A DNA stretch of 59,973 nt from Deltaproteobacteria bacterium (GTDB taxonomy: Bacteria; Myxococcota_A; UBA9160; UBA6930): positions 1 to 59,973 of the forward strand of contig VGRF01000028.1 in assembly GCA_016875395.1 (NCBI GenBank), read 5' to 3'. A program made the translations under genes and the position numbers. A model generated the notes under the pieces. It had not been told where the DNA came from. It saw only the letters and a list, made by a program, of their open reading frames with translations, and searched no databases. Shown here piece by piece: positions 1 to 9,087 of the stretch; within the stretch, counting starts at the first letter, position 1, and every line of letters begins with the position of its first letter.

Positions 1-151
1 CTAATGACCTTCGTTTGGCTCCGCCTCGCTGCGCGCTCCACTTGCTGGCGCCCCGCGCGTCGCCTCCGCGCGCAGAGAAGCGCGGCGCTGGCCGCGAGCG
101 GTGTCGCGACGCGGGGCGCGGCCTGCGCGCCCGTCCCGATCGCGAGCGCGG

Positions 152-835
152 CTACAGCGACCGCCCGCGCCGACATCGCCCAGCACGCACTGCGAGGGCC
201 AGCAGCGGTGCGAGCAAGAGGGCTGCCGCACTCGGCTCCGCGACGGGCTGCGGAATGTTGAAGAAGAAGCTCTGCAGCGGTCCCGAGATCGTCGAGCCCG
301 CGGCGAGGCCGACCGCGCCGATCGAGCAGGCGGTCGGGCTTCCCGTGCAGGTCGCGCTCGTGCCGAGGAAGGCGTTCCAACCGATCGAGTTCGAGAATGG
401 CGTCGCGGGGAAAACCCCCAGGATTGAGCCGCCCGAGCTCGGGAACAACTCGAGCTCGAAGCGGCCTGCGCCGAGGCTGAAGAGCTGCAGGCTGTGGTCG
501 CCAGGGGCGATGGAGCGCGCCACGATCGGATTCGTCATGCCGGGATAGATCGTGCGGAACGCGAACGTGCCGGTAGCCCCGGGGTTTTGGCTCCCAGCGT
601 CCTCGACGTAGCTCCCGGTCAGCGTGCATGTCGTGACGCCCGACGCGAACGCGCATGGGCCCAGGCTGTAGAGACCCGTCCCACGTCCATCGGCGACGCC
701 GTCACCGAGATCGCCGAGCCCCTGGTAGAGAAAGTCGCCGCTTGACGAAGTGGCGTGCCCCACGATCGGCGTGGCCGAGGCGGCGCCGGGGACGAGGAGC
801 AGCAAGGGAAGGAGGAACGCGCCCAGCGGGAGCAT
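152..835 (-). CDS. Secreted protein with PEP-CTERM-like sorting tail
   Basis: 227 residues from the ATG at 835, chosen because AAGGAG lies eight bases upstream; a longer in-frame extension to 913 has no such site. A hydrophobic signal peptide (about residues 4-20, ending in ASA) is followed by a Gly/Ser/Thr-rich, lysine-free extracellular region containing four cysteines. The final 30 residues read VAEP, a hydrophobic helix, then an arginine-rich end (RCRRGR). That three-part tail is the layout of PEP-CTERM signals, which exosortases cleave during export and surface attachment. VAEP instead of VPEP makes this match weaker than that of the protein at 4248-5129. The mature function is unknown. 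It is divergent from moeA. Confidence 0.7.
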   Translation of the reverse strand: MLPLGAFLLPLLLLVPGAASATPIVGHATSSSGDFLYQGLGDLGDGVADGRGTGLYSLGPCAFASGVTTCTLTGSYVEDAGSQNPGATGTFAFRTIYPGMTNPIVARSIAPGDHSLQLFSLGAGRFELELFPSSGGSILGVFPATPFSNSIGWNAFLGTSATCTGSPTACSIGAVGLAAGSTISGPLQSFFFNIPQPVAEPSAAALLLAPLLALAVRAGRCRRGRSL

Positions 836-993
836 CAGTGCCTCTCCTTGGAGTGCACCCCTTCCCACAAGCGAGAGGCGCGATCGGCTCGAAAACGGGA
901 CACCCGCGGACACGCAGGAAGTGGGCAGGCAGCTTCTAAAGTGTCACGCGAAAGCTCGAATGCGAGCGATCTCCGACCCGCACTGCGGAAGGC

Positions 994-2346
994 GTGCGCA
1001 GCGTGGGGATCTTGGGCACGGTTCCTCCCCGCGTGACGCCGCCCCCCGACCAGAACCGCCGCTCCCTTCGCGACGTGCGCCTGCGCGGCTTCGCGGCGCG
1101 GGCGGACGTAGAGGAGGTGGAGCGCTTCCTCGCCGCGAAGAGCGCGGCGCTGCCAGCGGAGCCGGTCGCGCTGCTCGCGTGCGCGGGCCGCGTGCTCGCC
1201 GAGGACGTGCGCGCCGCGGTCTCGGTGCCGAGCTTCGCGCGCTCCGCGATGGACGGCTTCGCGGTGCGCGGCGAGGACACGTTCGGCGCCTCGGACTACG
1301 ACCCAGTCACGCTGAAGGTGCTCGGGCAGACGCTGCCGGGTCGCCCGTTCGCAGGGCGTGTCGGCGTGGGCGAGGCGGTGCGCATCATGACCGGCGCGCC
1401 GATTCCGGACGGCGCGGACGCGGTCGTGATGGCCGAGGTGTGCGAGGAGCGCGGCGACGTCGTCTCCGTCAGCGAGCCGGTGACGCCGCAGAAGAACGTC
1501 GGCGCGATCGGCGAGGACATTCGCGCGGGCGAGGTCGTGCTGCGCGCGGGCCGGCGCCTGCGCGCCCAGGATGCGGGGCTACTCGCATCGATCGGCGTCG
1601 CGCGCGTGCTGTGCCACCGCCGCCCGCGCGTGCAGCTCGTGATCACGGGCGACGAGCTGCTGCCGCCGGGTGCGAAGCCGGCCGGCGCGCGCATCGTCGA
1701 CAGCAACTCGGTCGTGCTGCGCGCGCTCGCCCTGCGCGACGGCGGCGCCGCGCTCGAGTGCTCGCCGCTGCCCGACCGCCGCGACGTGATTCGGCTCGCG
1801 CTGCAGGCGAGCGACGCCGACGTGATCCTCGTCTCCGGCGGCAGCTCGGTCGGCATCGAGGACCACGCGCCCGGGCTGGTTGCGGAGCTCGGCACGCTCG
1901 ACTTCCACGGCGTCGCGATGCGGCCCTCGAGCCCAGCCGGAGTCGGGCGCATCCCGCGCAGGGCGAAGGAGTACGCCGCCGCGAGCGAGCCCGCGCCGGG
2001 TGAAGCCTTCGTGTTCTTGCTGCCTGGCAACCCCGTGAGCTGCCTGTGCGCCTACGAGTTCTTCGCAGGGCCCGTGATCCGCGCGCTCGGCGGTCGCCCG
2101 CGCGCATGGCCGCATCGCCGCGTGCGCCTGCCCCTCGCGCGCAAGCTGGCGTCGCAGATCGGGCGCGTGGACTACGTGCGCGTCGCGATCGAGGACGGCC
2201 GCGTGACTCCGCTCGCGACTTCCGGCGCGAGCATCCTCTCCTCCACCGTGCGCGCTGCGGGCTGCGTGATCGTGCCGCGTGGGCGCGAGGGCATGGCGGA
2301 AGGTGAGGAAGTCGAGGTGCTGCTCTACGACGAGGAGCTGTCGTGA
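994..2346 (+). CDS. moeA: Molybdopterin molybdenumtransferase MoeA
   Basis: About 450 residues. MoeA inserts molybdate into adenylylated molybdopterin, the last step of molybdenum cofactor synthesis, in the cytoplasm. Family marks are visible: SAMDGFAVR near residue 90, the MTGAPIPDGADAVV region, the VITGDELL stretch, the SGGSSVG loop and LLPGNPVS near the end of the central domain. The loop that is normally M-K-P-G-K-P reads MRPSSP, and about 15 extra residues rich in Ala/Pro lie before LLPGNPVS, so this copy is somewhat divergent. The GTG at 994 is the longest start; further GTG codons at 1003 and 1034 are possible. The stop overlaps the next moeA start by four bases (GTGA), indicating translational coupling. 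Confidence 0.93.
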   Translation: MRSVGILGTVPPRVTPPPDQNRRSLRDVRLRGFAARADVEEVERFLAAKSAALPAEPVALLACAGRVLAEDVRAAVSVPSFARSAMDGFAVRGEDTFGASDYDPVTLKVLGQTLPGRPFAGRVGVGEAVRIMTGAPIPDGADAVVMAEVCEERGDVVSVSEPVTPQKNVGAIGEDIRAGEVVLRAGRRLRAQDAGLLASIGVARVLCHRRPRVQLVITGDELLPPGAKPAGARIVDSNSVVLRALALRDGGAALECSPLPDRRDVIRLALQASDADVILVSGGSSVGIEDHAPGLVAELGTLDFHGVAMRPSSPAGVGRIPRRAKEYAAASEPAPGEAFVFLLPGNPVSCLCAYEFFAGPVIRALGGRPRAWPHRRVRLPLARKLASQIGRVDYVRVAIEDGRVTPLATSGASILSSTVRAAGCVIVPRGREGMAEGEEVEVLLYDEELS

Positions 2347-4238
2347 AACAGCGCCAGTTCCTCGAAGTGCTCGATCGCGACGAAGCCGAAGCGCGCTGGC
2401 GCGCGGCGATTCACGTCGCGCACGCGGGCATCGAAGAGGTCGCGCTCGCCGAGGCGCTCGGGCGCGTGCTCGCCGAAGACGTGCGTGCCGACGTCGACGT
2501 GCCCGCGTTCGATCGCAGCAACATGGACGGCTTCGCCGTGCGCGCGGCCGACACCTACGGCGCGAGCGAAGAGGAGCCGCGGCGCCTGACGCTTCTCGCG
2601 GAGACGATTCCGACCGGCGTCGCGCCGAGCGGCGAAGTCGCGCCGGGCGCCGCGATGACGATCGCGACGGGCGGCATGCTGCCGCGCGGCGCGGACGCGG
2701 TGGTGCCGGTCGAGAACACCGATGTCGACGGCGGCGCGCTGATCGTGCGGCGCGCCGTGGTGCCCGGCGGCAGCGTCTCGTTCGCGGGCACCGACATCGG
2801 CCAGGGCGAGACGGTGCTCTTCGCCGGCACGCGCCTCACCTCGCGCGAGACCGGCGTGCTCGCGGCGATCGGGCGAGCGCGCGTCGCGGTCGTGAAGAAG
2901 CCCGTCGTCGCGATCCTCTCGACCGGCGACGAGATCGTGCAGCCAGGCGAAGCGCTCATGCCGGGCGGCGTCTACGACAGCAACGCGCGCATCCTGAGCG
3001 ACGCCGTGCGCGAGCTCGGCGCCGAGCCGCGCTTCCACGGTGCGTTCCGCGACGACGAGCCTGCGCTGCGCCGCGCGCTCGCGAGCGCGCTCGAGGGCGC
3101 CGACCTCGTGCTGCTCTCGGGCGGCACCTCGAAGGGCGAGGGTGATCTCAACGCGCGCGTGGTGGGCGACCTGACACCTGGGATCGTCGTCCACGGGGTC
3201 GCGCTGAAGCCCGGCAAGCCGATCTGTCTCGCTGCGCACGGCGCGCTGCCCGTCGTGATCCTGCCGGGCTTCCCCACCTCCGCGATCTTCACCTTCCACG
3301 AGTTCGTCGCGCCGGTGCTGCGCGAGATGAGCGGGCTCAGCGCGGCAAAGCGCGAGACGGTGCGCGCGCGCATGGCGCTGCGCACGAACTCCGAGCGCGG
3401 GCGGCTCGAGTACTTGCTCGTCGGCCTCGTGACGCGGAGCGACGGGCAGCTCGCCGCGTACCCGATGGGCAAGGGCAGCGGCTCGGTCACGACGTTCTCG
3501 CGCGCCGACGGCTTCGTGCGCATCGAGCGCAACGTCGAGATCGTCGACGCGGACGACGCGGTGGACGTGACGTTGTTAGGGAGGGAGATCGAGCCCGCGG
3601 ACCTGGTGGTGGTCGGCAGCCACTGCGCGGGCCTCGACCTGATCGCCGGCGCGCTCGTGCGCGAAGGCTTCAGCGTGAAGGTGCTCGCGGTCGGTAGTCA
3701 GGGTGGCCTCGCCGCCGCCGAGCGCGGCGAGTGCGACGCAGCGCCGATTCACCTGCTCGATCCGAGGACGAACCTCTACAACGCGCCGTTCCTGAACGCA
3801 GACCTGAAGTTGTTACGGGGCTACACGCGCATGCAAGGAGTCGTCACGCGCCCCGACGAGCTGCGCGACACCGAAGAGCTGCTCGCCGACGCGAGTCTGC
3901 GCATGGTGAATCGCAATCGCGGCGCCGGGACGCGCGTGCTGATCGATCGGCTGCTCGCAGGGAGGAAGCCGCCGGGCTTCGCCTACGAGCCGCGCTCGCA
4001 CTACGCGGTGGCGGCGGCGGTCGCGCAGAAGCGCGCGGACTGGGGCGTCACGATCGAGACCGTGGCGCGCGAGAAGGGGCTGCGCTTCCGCGCGCTCGCG
4101 AACGAGAGCTACGACTTCGCGATTCCCGCCGCGCGCTGGGATCGCCCCGCCGTCGCGGCGCTGCGAAGACTGCTCGAGCCGGGCTCGCTGCTGCGAGCGC
4201 GCCTCGAGGCCGCGGGCTTCGGCACGCCGCGCGACTAA
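2343..4238 (+). CDS. MoeA fused to a C-terminal periplasmic-binding-protein-like domain
   Basis: 631 residues starting at the GTG inside the GTGA overlap with the upstream moeA. Residues 1 to about 410 are a complete MoeA (SNMDGFAVR, ATGGMLPRGADAVV, ILSTGDEIV, LSGGTSKGEGD, VALKPGKP, ILPGFPTSA). Residues about 420-625 form a PBP-like domain (family PF12727) of the kind fused to MoeA in many archaea and deltaproteobacteria; NRGAGTRVLIDRLL and the SHYAVAAAV stretch are typical. The binding domain may sense or deliver molybdate, tungstate or the pterin, but this is not established. Unlike its neighbour it keeps the canonical KPGKP loop. The pair suggests a cell using more than one molybdo- or tungsto-enzyme type. 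Confidence 0.92.
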   Translation: MKQRQFLEVLDRDEAEARWRAAIHVAHAGIEEVALAEALGRVLAEDVRADVDVPAFDRSNMDGFAVRAADTYGASEEEPRRLTLLAETIPTGVAPSGEVAPGAAMTIATGGMLPRGADAVVPVENTDVDGGALIVRRAVVPGGSVSFAGTDIGQGETVLFAGTRLTSRETGVLAAIGRARVAVVKKPVVAILSTGDEIVQPGEALMPGGVYDSNARILSDAVRELGAEPRFHGAFRDDEPALRRALASALEGADLVLLSGGTSKGEGDLNARVVGDLTPGIVVHGVALKPGKPICLAAHGALPVVILPGFPTSAIFTFHEFVAPVLREMSGLSAAKRETVRARMALRTNSERGRLEYLLVGLVTRSDGQLAAYPMGKGSGSVTTFSRADGFVRIERNVEIVDADDAVDVTLLGREIEPADLVVVGSHCAGLDLIAGALVREGFSVKVLAVGSQGGLAAAERGECDAAPIHLLDPRTNLYNAPFLNADLKLLRGYTRMQGVVTRPDELRDTEELLADASLRMVNRNRGAGTRVLIDRLLAGRKPPGFAYEPRSHYAVAAAVAQKRADWGVTIETVAREKGLRFRALANESYDFAIPAARWDRPAVAALRRLLEPGSLLRARLEAAGFGTPRD

Positions 4239-4247
4239 AGCGCGGCG

Positions 4248-5129
4248 TCAGCCTCTGCGAGCGCGCCGACGCCACACCCAGAGCGCGATCGCGCCAGTGA
4301 GCGCGAGCAGTAGGGTCACCGCCGGCTCCGGCACCGGGGTTCCGAACGCGATGCTGGAGCCACTGCCTGCCAGGTCGAAGGGATCGCCGATGCGCGCGTA
4401 GCCGCCCGTCTCGAAGCCCGGCCCGCTGACTTGGACTTCCATCGTGTAGGTCACGACGTCTGTGGGCGCGAGAATCCCGAGGTCGATCGTCGTGATGAGC
4501 GAGTTGAACGTGTACCCCGCGACGTTGTTCGACTCCGAGAACCCCGTGCTGCCGAGATCGACGCCGCTCTTGGTGAGCGTGATGCCACTCGCGCCGCCGC
4601 GAAGCTCGGCCGCGGAGAAGAACACGACGCTGCCGTTCACCGCGAGCTCGATCCGGTAGCGAGCCATCGTGTCGTTGCCGAACTGGACACTCGCGTAGTC
4701 GAGCAGCGTGAGCTCTCCGGGCTTGATGATGAGCGTGATCGAGTTCGGTCCGGCCGTAGCCGGACTGTCGGTCCAGGTCGTGCGCGAGAGCAAGCTGAGC
4801 GGTCCCGGGTCGCCGTTGAAGAAGGTGCCGTCCGCTTGCAGCGCGGAGAAGATGCCGAGCGCCGTCTCGTTCTGCGCGGCGAAGGCGAAGGCGTCGCTCG
4901 GCTGTCCCGTCGAGCAGCCGCTGCCGGCGATGTTGCAGCGCGAAGCGCCGTCGCTCGTCGTGACCTGCGAGCTGAGCGCGCCGCCGGCTTGCGGTCCATC
5001 GCTGTCGGTCACGGGTCCGCTCGAATACAGCGCAAATGTCGTGATGATCGGCGCCGCGGCGGCCGCGCCCGCGAGCGACAGCGTGATGAGCATGGCGAGC
5101 AGCGGGCGGATCGAGCGGCAGCCGAGCAT
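4248..5129 (-). CDS. PEP-CTERM sorting domain protein
   Basis: 293 residues from the ATG at 5129, which has AGGAGA six bases upstream; the open frame runs on to 5261 without a better start. A signal peptide (LLAMLITLSLAGAAAAA) is followed by a beta-rich, Ser/Thr/Gly-rich extracellular domain with one CNIAGSGC cysteine pair. The C-terminus is textbook PEP-CTERM: VPEP, a hydrophobic helix, then RRRARRG. Such proteins are exported, cleaved by an exosortase and associated with extracellular polysaccharide. No exosortase gene is in this window. The gene ends nine bases from moeA (convergent) and is divergent from the response regulator. The surface role of the mature domain cannot be told. Confidence 0.88.
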   Translation of the reverse strand: MLGCRSIRPLLAMLITLSLAGAAAAAPIITTFALYSSGPVTDSDGPQAGGALSSQVTTSDGASRCNIAGSGCSTGQPSDAFAFAAQNETALGIFSALQADGTFFNGDPGPLSLLSRTTWTDSPATAGPNSITLIIKPGELTLLDYASVQFGNDTMARYRIELAVNGSVVFFSAAELRGGASGITLTKSGVDLGSTGFSESNNVAGYTFNSLITTIDLGILAPTDVVTYTMEVQVSGPGFETGGYARIGDPFDLAGSGSSIAFGTPVPEPAVTLLLALTGAIALWVWRRRARRG

Positions 5130-5325
5130 TGCGTTCTCCTGGGTGGAAGGCGGGCGCGTCGCGCCTACCCAACAAGTGGCGCGTTTCGCGGCGCTGTGAC
5201 GAATGCGAGCTGTCGTAGAAACACACGACACGCCGGGCGGCGGGCCCGCTCGGCTCGCCACGGGCGCCGAGTCGTGGATTCACACGACGCGCTCGCGGTG
5301 TTCCTCGCGTGCGACACTCGCTCGC

Positions 5326-6012
5326 GTGACCGACTCGCTCGCCACGCCGGCTCGCATCGTGATCGTCGAGGACGACGCGCATTGCGTAGAACGCATGCTG
5401 CGCGCGTTCGCAGAAGAACCGAGTGTGCGCGTGGTGGCCATCGAGGCCTCGGTCGCTGGAGGATGTGCGGCGCTCTTGCGCGAGCGCCCCGAGCTGCTGA
5501 TCACGGATCTCGGCTTGCCCGACGGCAGCGGCAGCGAGCTGGTACGCGCGGTCAGCGAGCACCAGCTGACGACGCTGCCGCTCGTGATCACGATGTTCAA
5601 CGACGACAAGAACGTCTTCGATGCGATCGCCGCGGGCGCGCTCGGCTACCTCGTGAAGGACGCCGACGCGCGCGAGCTCGTGCGCGGCACGCTCGAGCTG
5701 CTCGCTGGCGGCTCGCCCATGAGCCCCGCGATCGCGCGGCGCGTGCTCGCGAGCTTTCGAGGGGCGCAGCCGAAGCCGAGCGAGCCGGCGGCGGAGGACC
5801 CGGACAAGCCGCAGCTCTCCGCGCGCGAGCGCGAAGTGCTCAGCTTGATCGTGAAGGGCTTTCGCTTCGACGAGATCGCCGCGCTGCTCGGCGTCTCGGG
5901 CACGACCATCTCCACGTACGTACAGCGCATCTACAAGAAGCTCGCGGTGCACTCGCGCGCCGAAGCGGTCTACGAGGCGACGCAGCTCGGGCTGGTCAAG
6001 CTCGCGGAGTGA
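5326..6012 (+). CDS. LuxR/NarL-family response regulator
   Basis: 228 residues if read from the GTG at 5326; the frame is open back to an ATG at 5203, but those 41 extra residues look non-coding and the receiver fold begins directly after 5326. The receiver domain has the acidic pair VEDD, the phospho-acceptor Asp61 in TDLGLPDG, and the YLVKDA switch lysine. The C-terminal LuxR helix-turn-helix starts LSAREREVLSLI and continues FDEIAALLGVSGTTIS. It should bind DNA when phosphorylated. Its cognate kinase is almost certainly the convergent gene at 5996-7771, whose 3' end overlaps it by 17 bases. Confidence 0.92.
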   Translation: MTDSLATPARIVIVEDDAHCVERMLRAFAEEPSVRVVAIEASVAGGCAALLRERPELLITDLGLPDGSGSELVRAVSEHQLTTLPLVITMFNDDKNVFDAIAAGALGYLVKDADARELVRGTLELLAGGSPMSPAIARRVLASFRGAQPKPSEPAAEDPDKPQLSAREREVLSLIVKGFRFDEIAALLGVSGTTISTYVQRIYKKLAVHSRAEAVYEATQLGLVKLAE

Positions 6013-7771
6013 ACCAGAGCTGACCGCGAGTGCCCGCGGCCGAAGACTCGATCGCGAGCTCGGCGCCGAGCTGCGCGGCGCGCGTACGCATGTTCCCGAG
6101 GCCGCGTCCGGGTGGTGAGCTCCCGATGCCGCGTCCATCGTCACGAAGCTCGACGAACGCGGCGTTGCGACCGTCTCGCTCCGCGACGCCCGCGCTGAGC
6201 GTGAGCTCGCGCGCACTCGCATGCTTCACCACGTTCGCGACGGCCTCCTGGAGAACACGCTGCAGGTGCACCACCTGCTCGGGCGAAAGTCGAGGCGCGC
6301 CATCGACATCCCCCACGCGCCAAGTCAGCGCGAACCCGGCGCCGCGCGCGAGCAGGTCGAGGCGACTGCGCAGCTCGCCGAGCGCCTCGTCGATGCTGCG
6401 ATCGCTCGAGCCGAGCGAGTCCACGGCGGCGCGCAGCTCGGCCATCGCCAGGCGCACGGAGTGCGCGAGTGCGACGTGGTCGTGAGGGGTGCGCTCTGCG
6501 AGCGCGAGCGTTGCGACGAGCTGCGCGCCGAGGCCGTCGTGCAGGTCGCGTTGCATGCGCTCGCGCTCCGCACGCGCGGCCCGTTCGCCTTCGAGCGCGA
6601 CGAGGCGGGCTTGGCTCTCCGCGCGCGACCGGTTCAGCTCGTTTGTGCGCCCCAAAGCGCCGCCGAAGAAGTCGACGATCTGCACGAAGCTCGCGACGAG
6701 CAGCGGCAGGTGTGCGATCGGCAGCAGCGGGAGTCCGACGACTGGCGTCGATCCCCAGGCGAGCGGCACGTCGTTGAGGCCCCAGATCAGCGACACGGTG
6801 AGCCCCACCTGCAGGCTCTGCGAGCCGTCGAGCCATCGCATGGCGGGTGGGACGCGCAGGATGTGGAACAGATACAAGCCCCCGCCGAGCGCGAGCGCAG
6901 AGGCGCAGAGCGCGAGCGGGAAGAGCCAGCGCGCGGGCGCCATCAGGCTTGCGAGCACGAGCGCAGCGAGTACCGCGAGTGCGGCTCGTCCGAGTCGCGG
7001 GCGCCCGAGCTGAGCGCCGCGATGCACTGCCACGATTGCGCAGATCGCGCCCGCCGAGAGCGCGAGCGGCCAGGCGAGGAAATCGGCAGTGCGAAGCGGG
7101 AGCCCGCCGAGAGCGAGCACGGCGCAGGCTGCCGCGAGCCACGCCCACTCGCCGCCGCGCATCCGCCGAAACACCCCGAGATGTACGAGCGCGAGCGTGG
7201 CCGACACGACGACGAGCACGTCGGCAATTCCGCCGCTCAACGCGGCTCGCGCCCGTTGCGCGCCTTGGAGTGAGGGTGCGGGGCCTACGAAGAGCGGCGT
7301 GAGGTAGGCCGCGAAGCTCTCGCGCACGCGCAGTCGCAACACGATCTCGTTCATGCCGGGGTTCAGCTGTGCGGCGGGGATCGAGAGCCACACGACCTCC
7401 CGCCTGCCCCAGTGAGCGTTCGGTCCTCGCCCCACGCTTCCAAGCGCGCGCCCGTTGACGCGGACGTCAGCGCCGAATGCGACCTGTGCGATCAGCAGCT
7501 GAAGCGGCGCATGCGGCGCACCGTCGAGCTGGAACTCGGCGCGACACCAGACGTCGCGCCCGTCTCCGTGCGGTCGCCACCCCCATGGCAAGCGTGTCTC
7601 GCGCCACTCGGGTGAGCCCGCGAGCGGCGGCGTCTCGCTCTCGGCGGGCGCGAGCCACACCCGATCGACCCGCGTCACGCCAGCGCGGGGCTCGAGGTCC
7701 GCGCGCGCGACCATCCACAGCGCAAAGACGGCGGCGACGAGGAGGGCGACGAGCCAAGGCCGAGCGCGCAT
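5996..7771 (-). CDS. Membrane sensor histidine kinase, NarX/DesK-type (HisKA_3)
   Basis: 591 residues from the ATG at 7771; no clear ribosome site is visible. Order: an N-terminal membrane anchor; an extracytoplasmic beta-rich domain (about 30-190) resembling the sugar-binding-like sensor of 7TM-DISM receptors; about seven membrane helices (about 205-385); a short coiled coil; then a HisKA_3 dimerisation domain with RDLHDGLGAQL (phospho-His about 411) and an HATPase with N-box EAVANVVKHA and G-box DDGRGIG. It autophosphorylates and passes phosphate to a NarL-type regulator, presumably the convergent one next door. The ligand is unknown; 7TM-DISM sensors often bind carbohydrates or other small molecules. 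Confidence 0.9.
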   Translation of the reverse strand: MRARPWLVALLVAAVFALWMVARADLEPRAGVTRVDRVWLAPAESETPPLAGSPEWRETRLPWGWRPHGDGRDVWCRAEFQLDGAPHAPLQLLIAQVAFGADVRVNGRALGSVGRGPNAHWGRREVVWLSIPAAQLNPGMNEIVLRLRVRESFAAYLTPLFVGPAPSLQGAQRARAALSGGIADVLVVVSATLALVHLGVFRRMRGGEWAWLAAACAVLALGGLPLRTADFLAWPLALSAGAICAIVAVHRGAQLGRPRLGRAALAVLAALVLASLMAPARWLFPLALCASALALGGGLYLFHILRVPPAMRWLDGSQSLQVGLTVSLIWGLNDVPLAWGSTPVVGLPLLPIAHLPLLVASFVQIVDFFGGALGRTNELNRSRAESQARLVALEGERAARAERERMQRDLHDGLGAQLVATLALAERTPHDHVALAHSVRLAMAELRAAVDSLGSSDRSIDEALGELRSRLDLLARGAGFALTWRVGDVDGAPRLSPEQVVHLQRVLQEAVANVVKHASARELTLSAGVAERDGRNAAFVELRDDGRGIGSSPPGRGLGNMRTRAAQLGAELAIESSAAGTRGQLWFTPRA

Positions 7772-7829
7772 CGCCGCAGCATATGCCGCGCGCGTTTTCG
7801 TTCTGTCAAGCTGCGCGACTTCGCGAGGT

Positions 7830-9014
7830 GTGGCGGTGAGCGGAGAGAGCGCGAGCGAGCTCGTCGAGATCACGTCGCTCGCTGCGGGCGGCGAGGGCGT
7901 TGCGCGCGAAGCGTCCGGTCGCGTGCTGTTCGTCCGCGGCGCCGTGCCCGGCGACCTCGCGCGCGCGCGGGTGACCGAGCCGCACAAGCGTTTCGCGCGC
8001 GCGGAAATCGCGGAGCTGGTGCGCGCGAGCGCGCAGCGCACACAGCCGCGCTGTGCGGTGCACGGCGCGTGCGGCGGCTGCGGCTGGCAGCACGTCGCGT
8101 ACGAGACGCAGCTCGCGGCGAAGCGCGCGATCCTGCGCGATGCACTCGCGCGCACCGCGGGCGTAGACCTCGCGTCGATCGCGCCGGTCGAGATCGCGCC
8201 ATCACCCGAGCCCTACGGAACCCGCAGCCGCGCGCGCTTGTTATGGCGCGACGGCGCGCTCGGCTACCGGCGCGGGCGTTCGCACGAGCTCGTCGCCACG
8301 AGCGAGTGCCCCATCCTCGCGCCTCCGCTCGCCGCGGCGCTGCGCACACTCGCGGCGAGCGCGCCGCGCGGCAGCGGCGAGCTCGCGCTCGCGTGCGGCG
8401 ACGCGGGCGAAGTCAGCGTGTCTGGCGCGCGCGTCGCCGGCTTCGACGAGCGCGCGATCTCGCTGCACACGCGCGGCGGTGAAGTCGCGATCTCGCCCGG
8501 CGGCTTCTTCCAGGCGCACGCGACGCTGCGCGGCGCGCTCGCGGACGCGGTGCTCGCCGCGGTCGGGAGCGGTGCGCGCGCGCTCGAGCTGCACGCCGGC
8601 GCGGGCTTCTTCACGCTCGCGCTCGCCGCGCAGTTCGCGGAGCTGATCGCGGTCGAGTCCGAGCCGCGCGCCGTCGCCGACCTGCGTGCGAACCTCGCGC
8701 GCGCAGGTCGCGCGAACGTGCGCGTGCTTCCACAGCGCGCCTCGCGTGCGCTCGCCGATCGCGACGTCGCGCGCTTTGCACCCGAGGCAGTCGTGCTCGA
8801 TCCGCCGCGCATCGGCATCGGCGAGAGTGAGGCGAGCGCGCTCGCACGCCTCGGCGCCGCGCGCATCGCCTACGTCTCGTGCGATCCCGCAACCCTTGCA
8901 CGCGACCTGCGCGTGCTGCTCGCGAACGGCCTCCGCCTCGCGACGTGCGCGGGCTTCGACCTCTTCCCGCAAACGCCCCACCTCGAAGCGCTCGCGGTGC
9001 TCGAACGCGCGTGA
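7830..9014 (+). CDS. TrmA/RlmD-family rRNA (uracil-C5)-methyltransferase with Fe-S cluster
   Basis: 394 residues. An N-terminal TRAM-like RNA-binding domain (about 8-65) is followed by the four cluster cysteines of the RlmD/RumA type (C75, C81, C84 and C160) and a Rossmann methyltransferase domain with LELHAGAGFFTLALA, the LDPPR motif and the catalytic cysteine in YVSCDPATLARD (about C351). It should transfer methyl from S-adenosylmethionine to C5 of a uridine in 23S rRNA. The Fe-S cysteines favour RlmD/RlmC over TrmA. The start is GTG at 7830 or, equally possible, GTG at 7836. It stands between the kinase (divergent) and a DUF4435 gene. Confidence 0.9.
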   Translation: MAVSGESASELVEITSLAAGGEGVAREASGRVLFVRGAVPGDLARARVTEPHKRFARAEIAELVRASAQRTQPRCAVHGACGGCGWQHVAYETQLAAKRAILRDALARTAGVDLASIAPVEIAPSPEPYGTRSRARLLWRDGALGYRRGRSHELVATSECPILAPPLAAALRTLAASAPRGSGELALACGDAGEVSVSGARVAGFDERAISLHTRGGEVAISPGGFFQAHATLRGALADAVLAAVGSGARALELHAGAGFFTLALAAQFAELIAVESEPRAVADLRANLARAGRANVRVLPQRASRALADRDVARFAPEAVVLDPPRIGIGESEASALARLGAARIAYVSCDPATLARDLRVLLANGLRLATCAGFDLFPQTPHLEALAVLERA

Positions 9015-9087
9015 CCGGCTTCCCTCCGGCTCGCGCAGTTCGCTGCTAGGGTCGCGTCGTCCTCGCTGCCCCTCCTCGAGTGCCAAC

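Noticed and set aside
1-261. Possible genes at the left edge (open frames on both strands)
   Set aside because: The peptides are Arg/Ala-rich with no signal, motif or ribosome site. No gene is supported to the left of 152.
836-993. Molybdenum-cofactor riboswitch upstream of moeA
   Set aside because: Only a small GCTCG/CGAGC hairpin is visible. The conserved core of the Moco RNA motif is not recognised.
4048-6222. Open frame of 724 codons on - over the PEP-CTERM and regulator genes
   Set aside because: Low-complexity Arg/Ala-rich shadow of verified genes in other frames.
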